Positions 19,284 through 28,869 of a stretch of 64,000 bases of DNA are shown here, piece after piece. Below the pieces are notes generated by a model. That model had not been told where the DNA came from, did no database searches, and saw only the letters and a list, made by a program, of their open reading frames with translations. This stretch comes from Sphingobium sp. OAS761. GTDB taxonomy: Bacteria; Pseudomonadota; Alphaproteobacteria; Sphingomonadales; Sphingomonadaceae. Location: assembly GCF_024168485.1 (NCBI RefSeq), contig NZ_JALJVY010000002.1, positions 186,001 through 250,000 on the forward strand. The letters run 5' to 3'. The position numbers were made by a program, and so were the translations under genes. Positions within the stretch are counted from its first letter, which is position 1. Each line of letters begins with the position of its first letter.

Positions 19284-20084
19284 TCAGAGCAGGAAGCGGC
19301 CCTCTATCACCGTGCGGCACGCGCCCGTCAGGACGACGCGGTCGCCTTCCAGCCGGCAGCCCAGCCGCCCGCCGCGCGCCGAAGCCTGCACCGCGCTCAA
19401 TTCCGTGCGGCCCAGCCGTTCCGCCCAGAAAGGCGTCAGCAGTCCGTGGGCCGACCCCGTCACCGGGTCCTCGTCCACGCCGCCGCCCGGCACGAACACG
19501 CGGCTGACGATGTCGCTGTCCTCGCCCGGTCCGGACGCCGGGGCGGTGGCGATCAGCATGACGTCGCCCAGCGCCCGCAAGGCGCCGAAATCGGGCGCCA
19601 GCGCGCGCACGGCGGCGGCGTCGGGGAAGAGGAAAAGGCTGTAGCCGCCGTCCCGCCAGTGGCTTTCCAAGGGCGCCCCGCCAAGGCCCGCCGCCAGATC
19701 GGGCAGCGCGCGCGGCGTCATGGTCCAGGCCGGAAGCGACAAGGCATAGCCGGCATCCACGCGCCTGACCGTCAATATGCCGGCATGCCGCGTGCGGAAC
19801 CGCACCGCGCCGGCATCGCCCATCAGCACATGGCCGCTCGCCAGCGTGGCATGGCCGCACAGCTTCACTTCCACCGTCGGCGTGAACCAGCGCAGGTCAT
19901 GGTCTGCGTCCGGATCGTCCGGGCAGGCCACGGTGAAGGCGGTTTCGGACAGGTTGTTTTCCGCCGCGATCGCCTGAAGCGTCGCGTCGTCCAGCCATGC
20001 GTCGAGCGGCATCACGGCGGCCGGATTGCCGGTGAAGGGTGCATCGGCGAAGGCGTCGACCTGGGTGAAGGGGAGAGCGGGCAT
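19284..20084 (-). CDS. PhzF family isomerase/epimerase
   Basis: A 266-residue protein of the PhzF family (diaminopimelate-epimerase fold). The catalytic glutamate is E47 in NNLSETAF. GNPAAVM near the N-terminus, FTPTVEVKLCGHATLASGHVL and the DEDPVTGSAHGLL segment are diagnostic. PhzF itself isomerises a dihydro-hydroxyanthranilate in phenazine synthesis, but most family members, like this lone one, have no known substrate. No phenazine genes are nearby. Confidence 0.93.
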   Translation of the reverse strand: MPALPFTQVDAFADAPFTGNPAAVMPLDAWLDDATLQAIAAENNLSETAFTVACPDDPDADHDLRWFTPTVEVKLCGHATLASGHVLMGDAGAVRFRTRHAGILTVRRVDAGYALSLPAWTMTPRALPDLAAGLGGAPLESHWRDGGYSLFLFPDAAAVRALAPDFGALRALGDVMLIATAPASGPGEDSDIVSRVFVPGGGVDEDPVTGSAHGLLTPFWAERLGRTELSAVQASARGGRLGCRLEGDRVVLTGACRTVIEGRFLL

Positions 20085-20160
20085 GGCGGGAAATCCTTTC
20101 GCGCCCCTCCTGCCCGCGACCCCGCGGCGCGGAAAGGGCCGGCCGCGCCCTATTGGCCGT

Positions 20161-21942
20161 TCATCCCAGCAGCACCAGCGCTCCGCAGACGGTCAAGCCG
20201 ACGATCAGGTTCAGCGGCACGCCGATGCGCACGAAATCGGCGAAGCGATAGTCGCCGGCGGCATAGACCAGCGCATTGGTCTGGTAGCCGATCGGCGTCG
20301 CGAAACAGGCCGACGCGCCGATCATCAGCGCGATCACCAGCGGGCGGGCCTCGGTGCCGAGCTGATGCGCCAGGGCGATGACGATCGGCGTCATCAGCGC
20401 CGCGACCGCATTGTTGCTGAGCAGTTCCGACAGAATCAGCGCGGCGAAATAGACGATGAAGATCAGCGCCCAGGGCGGCGCCACCTTCATGAGCGGGGTG
20501 ATCCACCCCACCATCATCGCGACGCTGCCCGCCTGTTCCAGCGCGACGCCGACCGCCAGCATGGCGAAGATCAGCACCAGCACGTCGCCGTCTATCGCGC
20601 CCCACGCTTCCTCCGCGTCGATGCAGCGGGCGGCCAGGATGACGCCCACGGCGATGAAGGCGGCCAGGCCGATGCTGAGGATGTTGAGCGCCGACAGGAC
20701 GATCACGGCCGCCATGGCGACGATGGCAATCCCTGCCTTGTTGCGGCGGAAGGCGCGGGTCCGGCTGATGTCGACACCCATCAGGTTGTGATTGTCGCGC
20801 AGCGATCGCATGGCATCGTCGCTGCCCGCGATCAGCAACCGGTCCGCGCCCCGGATGCGGGCATCCGCCAGGTCCGGGCCGGGCAGATGCCGCGACCGGT
20901 TGATGCCGATGATGCGCACGCGCAGGGCGTGCAGGAAGGGTATGTCCATCAGCCGGTCGCCGATCGACGGATGGCTGGGTGCGATCATCGCCTCTATCAC
21001 CGTGCCCTCGCGGGCGGAGGTGGCGGAATCGGCGGCGATGCCCAGTTCGAACTGCCCCTGTTCGCGCAGGGTCATGAGCGCGGTGCCGTCGACGCGCACG
21101 ATCAGCCGGTCGCCCGCCTTCAATTCCTCTTCGTCCAGGTCGCCGCGCCGTATCGCGCCGCTGCGTTTCAGGCCGATCAGGACGACCGAGCGGCCGAAGA
21201 TATGCAGCGAACCGATCGCATCGCCGATCAGCTCGCTGTCCTGCGGCACGACCAGTTCGGTCAGATAATCCTGGGCATTGCCCCCTTCCGCGCCGGAAAT
21301 GGCGGGCGGGTCGCTGGGCAGCAGGAAGGCGAGACCGACCAGTGCGCCGAGCCCCGCGAGCGTCCCCGCTATGCCGAACGGCGCGATGTCGAAGATACCG
21401 AACGGACGCATGCCCTGGTCGGCGGCGATACCCGCGACGATCAGGTTGGTGGACGTACCGATCAGCGTGATGCACCCGCCAAGGACGGCGACGATGCTGA
21501 GCGGCATCATCAGTTTCTTGACCGGGACGCCCGTGACCTGCGCCAGTTTGAAGATGATGGGGATCAGTACCACCACGACCGGGGTGTTGTTGAGGAAGGC
21601 CGACGCCACGGTCGCGCCCAGCATCACTTCCACGATGGCGAGGCGCGGATGCTTTTCCGCGCGGGCCATGACGAAATCGGCCGCGCGATTGATCGTGCCG
21701 GTGCGGATCAGCGCGCCCGCCAGCACGAACATGGCCCCGATGGTGAGCGGGGCGCTGTTGGAAAAGACCGAAAACAGGCCCTTTTCATCGATCAGGCCCA
21801 GTGCCGCATAGGCGCACGCGCCCAGCACCGACACCACCGTGGGCGAATAGCGTTCGCGCACAAATTCCACGAACATCACCGCAAGGATGACAAGGCCTAT
21901 TTCCGCGCGATAGACGCCCAGCAGCGCGGACAGGAAATGCAT
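20161..21942 (-). CDS. SLC13 / DASS family anion permease with RCK-C domains
   Basis: A 593-residue membrane protein. The N-terminal 180 residues have about five helices with the family motif SVFSNSAPLTIGAMFVLAGAL and FLNNTPVVVVLIPI. A cytosolic middle section (about 205-375) contains two TrkA-C/RCK-C-like domains (SELIGDAIGSL, VVLIGLKR and DRLMDIPFLHALRVRIIGINR split by a linker). The last 220 residues carry the second helical half ending in IGYQTNALVY and a final hydrophobic helix. Relatives are sodium-coupled sulfate or dicarboxylate carriers. The ATG at 21942 gives MHFLSALLGVYRAEIGL; further upstream in-frame sequence lacks hydrophobic character. Confidence 0.87.
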   Translation of the reverse strand: MHFLSALLGVYRAEIGLVILAVMFVEFVRERYSPTVVSVLGACAYAALGLIDEKGLFSVFSNSAPLTIGAMFVLAGALIRTGTINRAADFVMARAEKHPRLAIVEVMLGATVASAFLNNTPVVVVLIPIIFKLAQVTGVPVKKLMMPLSIVAVLGGCITLIGTSTNLIVAGIAADQGMRPFGIFDIAPFGIAGTLAGLGALVGLAFLLPSDPPAISGAEGGNAQDYLTELVVPQDSELIGDAIGSLHIFGRSVVLIGLKRSGAIRRGDLDEEELKAGDRLIVRVDGTALMTLREQGQFELGIAADSATSAREGTVIEAMIAPSHPSIGDRLMDIPFLHALRVRIIGINRSRHLPGPDLADARIRGADRLLIAGSDDAMRSLRDNHNLMGVDISRTRAFRRNKAGIAIVAMAAVIVLSALNILSIGLAAFIAVGVILAARCIDAEEAWGAIDGDVLVLIFAMLAVGVALEQAGSVAMMVGWITPLMKVAPPWALIFIVYFAALILSELLSNNAVAALMTPIVIALAHQLGTEARPLVIALMIGASACFATPIGYQTNALVYAAGDYRFADFVRIGVPLNLIVGLTVCGALVLLG

Positions 21943-22000
21943 CTGGCGGTGACCCCCGAAAATCCGCGTGAACCCGCATTGTAACGGGCGACAACGAAAT

Positions 22001-22028
22001 GGGCCAGCCATGGTTGCATGGCTGGCCC
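22001..22028 (-). terminator. Strong hairpin downstream of aroC
   Basis: A perfect 12-bp stem, GGGCCAGCCATG / CATGGCTGGCCC, with loop GTTG. On the minus strand it is followed by ATTTCGTT rather than a pure T-run. It lies 169 bp after the aroC stop and 58 bp before the permease start, so it most likely separates the two transcripts. Confidence 0.6.
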
Positions 22029-22196
22029 GTGTCGCGGCGTTGAGGGGACGCTTTGACCGTCAATCCGCGCGATGCGTGGTGACGCTCCCCTGGCTTACGC
22101 GCTGCCGCTCACCCTCCCGCGGGTGCAACGCCATCCTAGCGCAACATGGGCGAGTCGTCTTGCTGTTTCAGCGCATGCGCGGAGCGGTTCGGCGCG

Positions 22197-23273
22197 TCAG
22201 TCGCCGCCGCACTGGGCGCGATGGAGAAGTTTCTGGTCGGCGAGCACCAGCGCCATCATCGCTTCCACCACCGGCACACCGCGAATGCCGACGCACGGGT
22301 CGTGCCGACCCTTGGTGACGATCTGCGACGCGTCGCCTTCGCGCGTGACCGTATCGACCGGGACCAGGATGGAACTGGTCGGCTTGAACGCGACGCGCAG
22401 CCGGATCGGCTGGCCGGTGGCGATGCCACCCGCGATGCCGCCGGCATGATTGGCCAGGAAATGCGGCAGGCCGTCCGCGCCCGGCCGCATCGGGTCGGCA
22501 TTGTCCTCGCCCCGCAACCGCGCGGCGGCGAACCCGTCGCCGATTTCGACGCCCTTGACCGCGTTGATGCTCATCATCGCGGCGGCCAATTCGCTGTCGA
22601 GCTTGGCATAGAGGGGGGCGCCCCAGCCGGCCGGTACGCCCGACGCGACGCATTCCACCACCGCACCCAGCGACGATCCGTCCTTGCGCGCGCCGTCGAC
22701 CAGCGCTTCCCAGCGCGCGGCGGCCCGTGCATCGGGGCAGAAAAAGGGATTGCGGCCGATCTGTTCGGCGTCGAAATTGCGCGGATCGATGGCGTCACCG
22801 CCGATTTCGCTGACCCAGGCGAAAATGTCGACATCGGGCACCACCAGCCGCGCCACCGCGCCGGCCGCGACGCGGCTGGCGGTTTCCCGCGCCGAGGAAC
22901 GCCCGCCGCCGCGATAGTCGCGAAAGCCATATTTGGCGTCATAGGCATAGTCGGCATGGCCCGGGCGATAGGCATTGGCGACGTCGGAATAATCCTTCGA
23001 CCGCTGGTCGGTATTCTCGATCATCAGGCTGATCGGGGTGCCGGTCGTGCGCCCTTGGAATACGCCCGACAGGATGCGCACTTCGTCCGCCTCGCGCCGC
23101 TGGGTCGTGAATTTGGACGTTCCGGGCTTGCGCAGGTCGAGCCAGGGCTGGATGTCCGCCTCGCTGAGCGCCAGTCCCGGCGGGCAGCCGTCGACCACGG
23201 CCCCGATCGCGGGACCGTGGCTTTCGCCCCAGGTGCTGAAGCGAAAGACCCGCCCGAAGATATTGAAGCTCAT
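22197..23273 (-). CDS. aroC: Chorismate synthase
   Basis: A 358-residue enzyme that makes chorismate from 5-enolpyruvylshikimate-3-phosphate using reduced FMN, the last step of the shikimate pathway. Family signatures are present: GESHGPAIG at the N-terminus, [34 protein letters not shown] and [16 protein letters not shown]. Length is normal. The gene is 27 bp downstream of fabI on the same strand and probably part of the same transcript. Confidence 0.97.
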   Translation of the reverse strand: MSFNIFGRVFRFSTWGESHGPAIGAVVDGCPPGLALSEADIQPWLDLRKPGTSKFTTQRREADEVRILSGVFQGRTTGTPISLMIENTDQRSKDYSDVANAYRPGHADYAYDAKYGFRDYRGGGRSSARETASRVAAGAVARLVVPDVDIFAWVSEIGGDAIDPRNFDAEQIGRNPFFCPDARAAARWEALVDGARKDGSSLGAVVECVASGVPAGWGAPLYAKLDSELAAAMMSINAVKGVEIGDGFAAARLRGEDNADPMRPGADGLPHFLANHAGGIAGGIATGQPIRLRVAFKPTSSILVPVDTVTREGDASQIVTKGRHDPCVGIRGVPVVEAMMALVLADQKLLHRAQCGGD

Positions 23274-23300
23274 GCTGATTCCGATCCGGCCGCGCGGCGC

Positions 23301-24107
23301 TTATTTGTCGAGCGCGATGTCGGGCGCGTCTTCGGCTTTCATGCCGATGACATTGTAGCCCGCGTCGACATGGTGGACCTCGCCCGTGACGCCAGATGCC
23401 AGGTCGGACAGCAGGTAGAGGCCCGCCCCGCCCACATCCTCGATCGTTACGTTGCGGCGCAGCGGGCTGTTCAGCTCGTTCCATTTCATGATGTAGCGGA
23501 AATCGCCGATGCCGCTGGCGGCCAGCGTCTTGATCGGACCGGCGGAGATGGCGTTCACGCGGATATTTTCCGGGCCGAGGTCCATCGCCAGATATTTGAC
23601 GCTGGTTTCCAGCGCCGCCTTGGCGACGCCCATGACGTTGTAATGGGGAATGACCTTTTCCGCGCCATAATAGCTGAGCGTCAGCAGGCTGCCGCCGTTG
23701 GGCATCATGTCCCGCGCGCGCCGGGCCACCGCCACGAAGCTGTAGGCGGAAATGTTCATCGTCATCAGGAAATTGTCGAGGCTGGTGTCGACATATTTGC
23801 CGCGCAGTTCATTCTTGTCGGAAAAGCCGATTGCATGGACCACGAAGTCCAGCGTGCCCCAGCGGGTGCGCATCTCGTCGAACGCCTCGTCCAGCCGCGC
23901 CATGTCGGACACGTCGCAATCGATCAGAAAATCAGATCCCAGCTGCTCGGCAAGCGGCCGCACGCGCTTCGCCAGCGCTTCGCCCTGATAGGAAAAGGCC
24001 AGTTCCGCACCCTGCGCGTGCAGCGCCTTGGAAATGCCCCAGGCCAGCGACTTGTCGTTGGCCAGCCCCATGATCAGGCCGCGCTTCCCTGTCATCAAGC
24101 CATTCAT
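23301..24107 (-). CDS. fabI: Enoyl-ACP reductase FabI
   Basis: A 268-residue NADH-dependent enoyl-ACP reductase of fatty-acid elongation. It is an atypical short-chain dehydrogenase: KRGLIMGLANDKSLAWGISKAL at the dinucleotide site, then SYYGAEKVIPHYNVMGVAKAALE with the Y-x6-K type catalytic pair. AISAGPIKTLAASGI follows as usual. The start ATG overlaps the stop of the downstream-listed YihY gene by 4 bp (ATGA), so translation is probably coupled. Confidence 0.96.
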   Translation of the reverse strand: MNGLMTGKRGLIMGLANDKSLAWGISKALHAQGAELAFSYQGEALAKRVRPLAEQLGSDFLIDCDVSDMARLDEAFDEMRTRWGTLDFVVHAIGFSDKNELRGKYVDTSLDNFLMTMNISAYSFVAVARRARDMMPNGGSLLTLSYYGAEKVIPHYNVMGVAKAALETSVKYLAMDLGPENIRVNAISAGPIKTLAASGIGDFRYIMKWNELNSPLRRNVTIEDVGGAGLYLLSDLASGVTGEVHHVDAGYNVIGMKAEDAPDIALDK

Positions 24108-25069
24108 TCTTTTGTCCCGTTGTCTTGCGTTTCAGCTACCGCGCCCCGTTCCTCGTCCGGAAATTCCGCCAGCGCCGCGTTCAGTTCCGCGCCAATTACC
24201 ACGCCAAGCCCGACGAGAAAGAAAAAAATCAGGGTGATCATCACGCCCGCCAGGCTGCCATAGGTGCGGCCATATCCGCCCAGCAGGGACAGGGTGGGCG
24301 GCAACAGGAGGGTGGTGCCGTACCACCAGAGCGCGGTCGCGACCGCACCGGGCCATTTGGGAAAACGCCGGTCCTTGTAGGCGCCCGGCGTCAACGCGAC
24401 GAACAGTGACCACAGGGCGATGCCGGTGATGGCCATCGGCACCAGCTTCGCCGAGGCGACCAGCCCGATCGCTTGGTCCGCCCAGGGCAGGATGCGGTGC
24501 AGGAATTCGTCCACGCCGGTAATCGCCACCTGGAGCGAGAAGGCGAACATGACGGCGAACACGCTGACGAGCGTGATGCCGATCGCCGCCAGCCGGTAGC
24601 GCCAGAACGGCTTGGTGCTTTTCGTGCCATAGGCCCGGCGCAATATGTCGCGGATGGTTTCGATCAGGCTGCCCACCGTCCACAGCCCGACCAGCCCGCC
24701 CAGCCAGAGCAGCGGCCCGCTCCGTGCCGTCAGCACGTCCGCGATCGGTTGCCGCACCACGTCGGCGACGCCGCGCGGCACGGTGTAGAGAAAGGCGTTC
24801 ACCGCCTGGATGCCGTCGTCGGTCCGGCCGAAGATGCTCGCCACCGCCGCAGCGACGATGAAGAAGGGAAACAGCGTCATCAGCGACAGATAGGCAAGGT
24901 TCCCCGCATGGATGAAGCCGTCGCTGTATGTGCCTACGATCACCCTCTTGGCGACTTCGAACAGGTGCGACCCGGGCCGGACGCTGTCGATGTGGCGGTG
25001 GAAGCGCGCCCGCGCCTGCTCCGCCATCCTGCGGCGCGCCTCGGGCGTGTAGGGCGAGGGGATCGGCAT
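24104..25069 (-). CDS. YihY/BrkB family membrane protein
   Basis: A 321-residue inner-membrane protein of the YihY (former RNase BN) family with about six helices. The typical segments are GNLAYLSLMTLFPFFIV, RDILRRAYGTKSTKPFWRYR and LTPGAYKDRRFPKWPGAV, then YGRTYGSLAGVMITLIFFF near the C-terminus. The function is uncertain; the family was mis-named as a tRNA nuclease and may act in lipid or envelope transport. It precedes and overlaps fabI by 4 bp. It lies 15 bp downstream of the DnaJ-like gene. Confidence 0.92.
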   Translation of the reverse strand: MPIPSPYTPEARRRMAEQARARFHRHIDSVRPGSHLFEVAKRVIVGTYSDGFIHAGNLAYLSLMTLFPFFIVAAAVASIFGRTDDGIQAVNAFLYTVPRGVADVVRQPIADVLTARSGPLLWLGGLVGLWTVGSLIETIRDILRRAYGTKSTKPFWRYRLAAIGITLVSVFAVMFAFSLQVAITGVDEFLHRILPWADQAIGLVASAKLVPMAITGIALWSLFVALTPGAYKDRRFPKWPGAVATALWWYGTTLLLPPTLSLLGGYGRTYGSLAGVMITLIFFFLVGLGVVIGAELNAALAEFPDEERGAVAETQDNGTKE

Positions 25070-25083
25070 CGCCCGTCAACGCC

Positions 25084-26028
25084 TCACACGCCCAGATGGG
25101 CGCGCACGCTCCTGCTGTCCCGCCAATTTTCCACCAGCGCCTGGATGGCGGGATCGTCGGCCGGCACGTCGAGTTGCAGCGTCACCAGCTGGTCCCCGCG
25201 CGCGCCGTCCTTGCCGGTGAACCCCTTGCCCCGCAGCCGCAGCGTCTTGCCCGATGTCGCGCCGGCGGGCACGCCCAACATCACCGGCCCGTCGACGGTC
25301 GGCACCTTGACCTTGGCGCCCCTTACCGCCTCGTCCAGCGTGATCGGCAGGTCGAGCAGCACATTGTCGCCGTCCCGCGTGAAGAAGCCGTGGGAATTAA
25401 TCTCTATCGTGATGATCGCGTCGCCCGCGCCGCCCGGCCCCGGCTGCCCCTTGCCCGACACGCGCATCTGCGTGCCCGTTTCGACCCCGGCGGGCAGTTT
25501 CAGGTCGATGGTCTTGCCGTCCTGAAGCGTGATGCGCTGGGGCGCGAGCGTGGCGGCATCGGTGAATTGCACCGTGAGACGATAGGCGACATTCGCGCCC
25601 TTGGGCGGCGGCGCCTGCCGCCCGAAACCGCCGAAACCGCCGCCGGCCCCGCCCCCGCCTGCGCGCCGGCCCGCGCCGCCGAACAGCCCTTCGAAGATAT
25701 CGCCGAAATCCGCACCGCCTTCGTTGAAGTCGAACTGGCCCGACTGACCGCCGCCCGGCCGCCCGCGAAAGCCGCCGCCGCCGCCAAAGCCGAATGGCGC
25801 GGTGGGATTGCCGTCCGCGTCGATTTCACCCCGGTCGAATTTCGCCCGCTTGTCCTTGTCCGACAGCAGGTCATAGGCGTTGGTCACGGCGGAAAACCTG
25901 TCCGCCGCGTTGGGATTGTCCTTGTTCCGGTCGGGATGCAGTTCCTTGGCCAGCGTGCGATAGGCGGACTTGATCTCCGCCTCGCTAGCGCCGCGCGCCA
26001 CGCCCAGAGTGGAATAGGGATCGGCCAT
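25084..26028 (-). CDS. DnaJ-type co-chaperone without zinc finger (CbpA-like)
   Basis: A 314-residue J-domain protein. The J domain occupies residues 1-70 with HPD at 31-33. A Gly/Phe-rich linker follows (about 85-165, very glycine-rich), and then the two DnaJ C-terminal substrate-binding domains (AYRLTVQFTDAATL, LKLPAGVETG, RDGDNVLLDLPITLDEAVRG). The cysteine-rich zinc domain of DnaJ is absent, so this is a class B/CbpA-type partner of DnaK. It is divergent from pdxH and the first gene of a run with yihY, fabI and aroC. A heat-shock-like promoter lies just upstream (see 26065-26095). Confidence 0.92.
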   Translation of the reverse strand: MADPYSTLGVARGASEAEIKSAYRTLAKELHPDRNKDNPNAADRFSAVTNAYDLLSDKDKRAKFDRGEIDADGNPTAPFGFGGGGGFRGRPGGGQSGQFDFNEGGADFGDIFEGLFGGAGRRAGGGGAGGGFGGFGRQAPPPKGANVAYRLTVQFTDAATLAPQRITLQDGKTIDLKLPAGVETGTQMRVSGKGQPGPGGAGDAIITIEINSHGFFTRDGDNVLLDLPITLDEAVRGAKVKVPTVDGPVMLGVPAGATSGKTLRLRGKGFTGKDGARGDQLVTLQLDVPADDPAIQALVENWRDSRSVRAHLGV

Positions 26029-26064
26029 TCATTCTACCTGTTGCAAAAAAGCATCACTTGCGCC

Positions 26065-26095
26065 CTATGTGGCGGAAGCGGCGCCGACATTCAAG
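26065..26095 (-). promoter_or_regulatory. Possible sigma-32-type promoter for the DnaJ-like gene
   Basis: On the minus strand CTTGAAT is followed, after 14 nt, by CGCCACATAG, similar to the heat-shock consensus CTTGAA and CCCCATNT. It ends 37 nt before the start codon at 26028, a fitting distance. The match is by eye and incomplete. Confidence 0.35.
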
Positions 26096-26169
26096 ACGGG
26101 GATGTCGTTCCTGTCCATCGCGGCTTGTCCGTATCGACAGGCGCCGGGCCGAACCCTAAGAACAGGCGG

Positions 26170-26745
26170 ATGACCGACCCGTTCCCCCTGTTCGACATCT
26201 GGTATGCCGAAGCCCGCCAGACCGAAATCAACGACAGCAACGCGATGGCCCTGGCGACCGCCGACGCGCGCGGGCGCCCGTCGGTCCGCATGGTGCTGCT
26301 GAAGGGCCATGGTCCCGACGGGTTCGTCTTCTACACCAATTTCGAAGGGCGCAAGGCGGGCGACCTGCTGGCCAATCCCCATGCCGCCCTGCTGTTCCAC
26401 TGGAAATCGCTGCGGCGCCAGATCCGTATCGAAGGGCCGGTCGGCCCCGTGGACGACGCGACCGCCGACGCCTATTTCGCGTCCCGCAGCCGCGACAGCC
26501 AGCTCGGGGCGTGGGCTTCCGACCAGTCGCGCACGCTGCCGTCACGGGACGTGTTCATGGATCGCTTCGAACAGGTGCGCGCCCGTTTCGAAGGGGGGCC
26601 AGTGCCCCGCCCGCCCCACTGGTCGGGATTTCGGCTGACGCCCGAACGCATCGAATTCTGGCAGGATCGCGAGCACCGGCTGCACGAACGCCGGCTGTTC
26701 GAACTTGCGGGACAAGGCTGGCGCGAAGGCCTGCTCTACCCCTGA
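26170..26745 (+). CDS. pdxH: Pyridoxamine 5'-phosphate oxidase
   Basis: A 191-residue FMN enzyme that oxidises pyridoxine or pyridoxamine 5'-phosphate to PLP. The FMN-binding stretch SVRMVLLKGHGPDGFVFY with TNFEGRKAGDL is intact. The C-terminal signature RLTPERIEFWQDREHRLHER and the final WREGLLYP are typical. The start at 26170 has AAGAACAGGCGG upstream; the frame runs far upstream but there overlaps the DnaJ-like gene on the other strand. Confidence 0.95.
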   Translation: MTDPFPLFDIWYAEARQTEINDSNAMALATADARGRPSVRMVLLKGHGPDGFVFYTNFEGRKAGDLLANPHAALLFHWKSLRRQIRIEGPVGPVDDATADAYFASRSRDSQLGAWASDQSRTLPSRDVFMDRFEQVRARFEGGPVPRPPHWSGFRLTPERIEFWQDREHRLHERRLFELAGQGWREGLLYP

Positions 26746-26901
26746 ATGCGGCAGACGGGGCGTGGATACCGCCGGCTGCTTCGTCTTCTCCCTTGAGCGT
26801 GACCGTGCGCATTGCGGGGTGGTCATGCGCCTGTTAGGTATTCGCCTGACAAATGTACAATATCGGTGGGGGGTGCGCTGGCGCGCCCTTAGAGGGATTT
26901 G

Positions 26902-28233
26902 ATGCGAAACAGACTGACGGCCTTCATCCTCATCGGCATGGTCCTGGGGGTGATCGTGGGCTTTGCCGCCAACCTGTGGGTGGGGGGTGACGAGGCGCTG
27001 GCCAAGGATGTCGCCGGCTATTTCCATCTGCTCGCCGACATCTTCCTGCATCTGATCAAGATGATCATCGCGCCGCTGGTCTTTTCCACGCTGGTGGCGG
27101 GCATCGCCCATATGGGCGACAGCGCGGCGCTGGGGCGGATCGGCGGCCGCGCGCTGGCCTGGTTCATCATCGCCAGCCTGATCTCGCTGACGCTGGGCGT
27201 CATTTTCGTCAATTTCTTCGCGCCGGGCGAGGGCCTGAACCTCGTGCGGTCGGGTGCGGATTCGGGCGTCAGCACCGAAGCCCTGAATTTCCGCGATTTC
27301 GTGCTGCACGTCTTCCCGACGTCGATGGTCGGCGCGATGGCGGAAAATTCCATCCTCCAGATCGTCGTATTCTCGCTGTTCGTGGGCGTCGCGCTGACCG
27401 CGATCGGCGAAAAGGGCAAGCCCATCGTCACCGTCATCGAGGCGATGGTGGAACTGATGCTGCAAGTGACGGGCTATGTGATGCGCGTCGCCCCGCTCGC
27501 GGTGTTCGGCGCGCTGGCGTCGTCGGTGACGGTGCAGGGGCTGGGCGTGCTCCAGACCTATGGCGAACTGGTCGGCGAATTCTACATCGCCCTGCTGTGC
27601 CTGTGGGCGCTGCTGGTCCTGGCGGGGTCGATCTTCCTGGGCAAGCGGATGGTCAAGCTGATCCGTTATGTGCGCGAACCGATCCTGATCGCCTTTTCCA
27701 CCGCATCGTCGGAAGCGGCCTACCCCAAGATGCTGGAGCAACTGGACCGTTTCGGCGTGCCCCGCCGGATCTACAGCTTCGTGCTGCCGCTGGGCTACAG
27801 CTTCAACCTCGACGGGTCGATGATGTATGCGACCTTCGCCACGCTGTTCATTGCGCAAGCCTATAATATCGACCTGACGATCGCACAGCAGATCACCATA
27901 TTGCTGGTGCTGATGGTGACCAGCAAGGGGATCGCCGCCGTGCCGCGCGCGTCGCTGGTGGTGGTCGCCGCGACGCTGGCGCAGTTCGACCTGCCGGTCG
28001 AGGGCATCGCCTTCATCCTGGCGGTCGATCATTTCATGGACATGGGCCGCACCGCCACCAACGTGCTGGGCAACGCCATCGCCACGTCCGTCATCACCAA
28101 GTGGGAAGGAATGCTGGAGGTGGAGGAGCCGATCGACGTGCCGCATCCCAAGGCGCCCGCCCATGGTGCCGCGCATGGCCGCGCGGGGCTGGAACTGGCG
28201 TCGGACATGGTGGACGACGACCGCAAGGGGTAA
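26902..28233 (+). CDS. Dicarboxylate/amino acid:cation symporter (DAACS)
   Basis: A 443-residue GltP/DctA-type carrier. Motifs run in order: HLIKMIIAPLVFSTLVAGIAHMGD, FSTASSEAAYPKM in place of the serine-rich hairpin, SFNLDGSMMYATFATLFIAQAYNIDL, and VDHFMDMGRTATNVLGNAIA. These place it among sodium- or proton-coupled carriers of glutamate, aspartate or C4-dicarboxylates. The final Asp in NVxGD is Asn here. The ATG at 26902 has AGAGGG upstream; a TTG precedes it directly. The C-terminus has a His-rich tail. Confidence 0.93.
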   Translation: MRNRLTAFILIGMVLGVIVGFAANLWVGGDEALAKDVAGYFHLLADIFLHLIKMIIAPLVFSTLVAGIAHMGDSAALGRIGGRALAWFIIASLISLTLGVIFVNFFAPGEGLNLVRSGADSGVSTEALNFRDFVLHVFPTSMVGAMAENSILQIVVFSLFVGVALTAIGEKGKPIVTVIEAMVELMLQVTGYVMRVAPLAVFGALASSVTVQGLGVLQTYGELVGEFYIALLCLWALLVLAGSIFLGKRMVKLIRYVREPILIAFSTASSEAAYPKMLEQLDRFGVPRRIYSFVLPLGYSFNLDGSMMYATFATLFIAQAYNIDLTIAQQITILLVLMVTSKGIAAVPRASLVVVAATLAQFDLPVEGIAFILAVDHFMDMGRTATNVLGNAIATSVITKWEGMLEVEEPIDVPHPKAPAHGAAHGRAGLELASDMVDDDRKG

Positions 28234-28246
28234 TCGCCCCGACGCC

Positions 28247-28816
28247 TCAGCGCCGCGCCTTCGCCGCCTCCGCCCAGAAGGTCAGGCTTTCGGCAAAAGC
28301 CTTGAACCCGCGCTCCAGCGCCGCGCCGGCCGGACCCTGCGGCGTCGCGGCTTCGTCCAGCGTGTCGCCGATCTGGCCGACCGACAGCCGTTCGGGGATC
28401 ACCACCATCCCCATGGCGTTCAGCGTCACCGTCCAGGCGGCATGGCTGTTCACCCCGGCGAAGCGGCCGGCGGAATAGCTGGCGATGCCGGCGGGCCGCC
28501 TGTCGAACTCGGTCAGATAATGATCGACCAGATTCTTGAGGCCGGGCTGGAGGCCGCGATTATATTCCCCGGCGACGAAGACGAAGGCGTCGGCGGCGGA
28601 CAGCCGCTGCGCCAGTTTCGCCATCGCCCCGGGCGCCTGTCCGGGCGGATAGTCGCTGTGGCGCAGGTCGAGCATCGGCAGATCGACCGCCTTCGCGTCG
28701 ACCAGCTCGGCCCGATGACCAAGCGCTTCGAAGCCCCCGATCAGATAGTCGGCCAGGCGGATGCCCATGCGGTGGCTGCGATAGGAGCCGTAAAGGACGA
28801 GGATGTCGAGTGCCAT
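28247..28816 (-). CDS. NADPH-dependent FMN reductase family protein
   Basis: A 189-residue flavodoxin-like protein. The FMN phosphate loop is LYGSYRSHRMGIRLADYL and the second flavin contact is FVAGEYNRGLQPGLKNLVDHY. Relatives reduce FMN, azo dyes, quinones or chromate. The physiological substrate is unknown. It is convergent with the symporter gene (13 bp between stops). Confidence 0.9.
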   Translation of the reverse strand: MALDILVLYGSYRSHRMGIRLADYLIGGFEALGHRAELVDAKAVDLPMLDLRHSDYPPGQAPGAMAKLAQRLSAADAFVFVAGEYNRGLQPGLKNLVDHYLTEFDRRPAGIASYSAGRFAGVNSHAAWTVTLNAMGMVVIPERLSVGQIGDTLDEAATPQGPAGAALERGFKAFAESLTFWAEAAKARR

Positions 28817-28869
28817 GGGAGGGCTTGTCGCAGGTCGGCACGGTGACGTCCAGCGCGCGCCGGAAGCAC

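Noticed and set aside
20026..21984. A 652-codon plus-strand frame over the SLC13 permease
   Set aside because: Very rich in Arg, Asp and His with no structure; the permease on the other strand has clear membrane helices.
26542..28176. A 544-codon minus-strand frame over the DAACS symporter
   Set aside because: It is the shadow of a gene with clear symporter motifs.
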